From: VRUE01 sp963837735
GTDB lineage: Bacteria; Actinomycetota; Thermoleophilia; Solirubrobacterales; 70-9
Direction of reading: 5' to 3'
Length of the DNA: 64,000 nt
NCBI GenBank assembly: GCA_963837735.1
Contig: CAWIOM010000013.1
Location: 37,969-101,968 of the forward strand
The notes below the pieces were generated by a model. That model ran no database searches. It was not told the DNA's origin and worked only from the letters and a program-made list of their open reading frames with translations. Shown here in pieces: positions 63,972-64,000 of the stretch. Numbering within the stretch: the first letter of the stretch is position 1; the number at the start of each line of letters is the position of its first letter. Position numbers and translations under genes: made by a program.

Positions 63972-64000
63972 CGCTGAGAGTGCCGCCAGTCGGCCGGCGG

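Overview
The window is high-GC DNA (roughly 70 percent G+C by eye) with dense genes on both strands, many GTG starts and 4-8 base start/stop overlaps. Several gene families point to a soil-type actinobacterium of the class Thermoleophilia (Solirubrobacterales-like). The main clue is a secreted protein at 53836-54474 with the N-terminal pattern of one signal-anchor helix followed by repeated VGSRQLK / AVKGKQV-like units, which I associate with that group. A cytochrome bd oxidase, cyclopropane and desaturase lipid enzymes, P450, GEVED, Vps62-like and LtrA proteins fit an aerobic soil lifestyle. The taxonomic call is inference.

Layout. 1-0.95 kb: a truncated flavin oxidoreductase coupled to an AhpD-like protein. 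0.95-1.53 kb: the only gene-free stretch above 300 bases; it holds the 3' half of a tRNA. 1.5-8.4 kb: secreted or surface proteins, a GT2-PilZ glycan synthase, two serine tRNAs and tadA. 8.4-13.7 kb: an S8 protease, a universal stress protein, a metallo-beta-lactamase-fold enzyme and a large membrane protein with a 47-bp palindrome inside it. 13.7-16.8 kb: a fatty-acid desaturase and a cyclopropane synthase, each ending in a shared repeat element. 16.8-19.2 kb: cydAB. 19.2-35.1 kb: a pentose-phosphate/glycolysis neighbourhood (pgi, tal, tkt, rpiA, pgl, gnd, zwf) interrupted by a receptor-like kinase, a TolB-like propeller, an FHA regulator, a flavin oxidase, a toxin-antitoxin-like pair and an enoyl-CoA hydratase. 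35.2-38.7 kb: an FTR1 iron permease under a DtxR/IdeR-like box, recQ and an agmatinase. 38.8-44 kb: a duplicated pair of GH26-like secreted hydrolases and GT39-like membrane glycosyltransferases. 44-53.8 kb: transporters, LtrA, a Vps62-membrane fusion, a phosphoesterase and a DUF378 protein. 53.8-61.2 kb: secreted and lipoproteins, an alcohol dehydrogenase next to a P450, a GST and a PQQ-type propeller. 61.2-64 kb: a flavinylation/haem-membrane cluster (apbE, a lipoprotein, two single-pass proteins and a ferric-reductase-like protein).

How the genes work together. Nearly the whole pentose-phosphate pathway except ribulose-phosphate 3-epimerase is present. The oxidative branch (zwf, gnd, pgl) sits about a divergent promoter, and the non-oxidative branch (tkt-tal-pgi) forms an overlapping operon. 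zwf and gnd would supply NADPH to the desaturase, P450 and other oxidoreductases nearby.

Quality caveat. Many obviously conserved genes (tkt, rpiA, zwf, recQ, speB, the flavin oxidase, usp, the GEVED gene, one GT39 gene, one MFS gene) are broken by single-base frameshifts, most of them a single extra base. Protein similarity resumes exactly in the next frame each time. I read this as clustered sequence or assembly error rather than pseudogenisation. The most unusual real signal is a pair of repeat elements at convergent gene ends (13677-13773 and 16029-16134): a conserved hairpin core is flanked by inverted arms that differ in sequence but stay complementary, and the arms contain stop codons.
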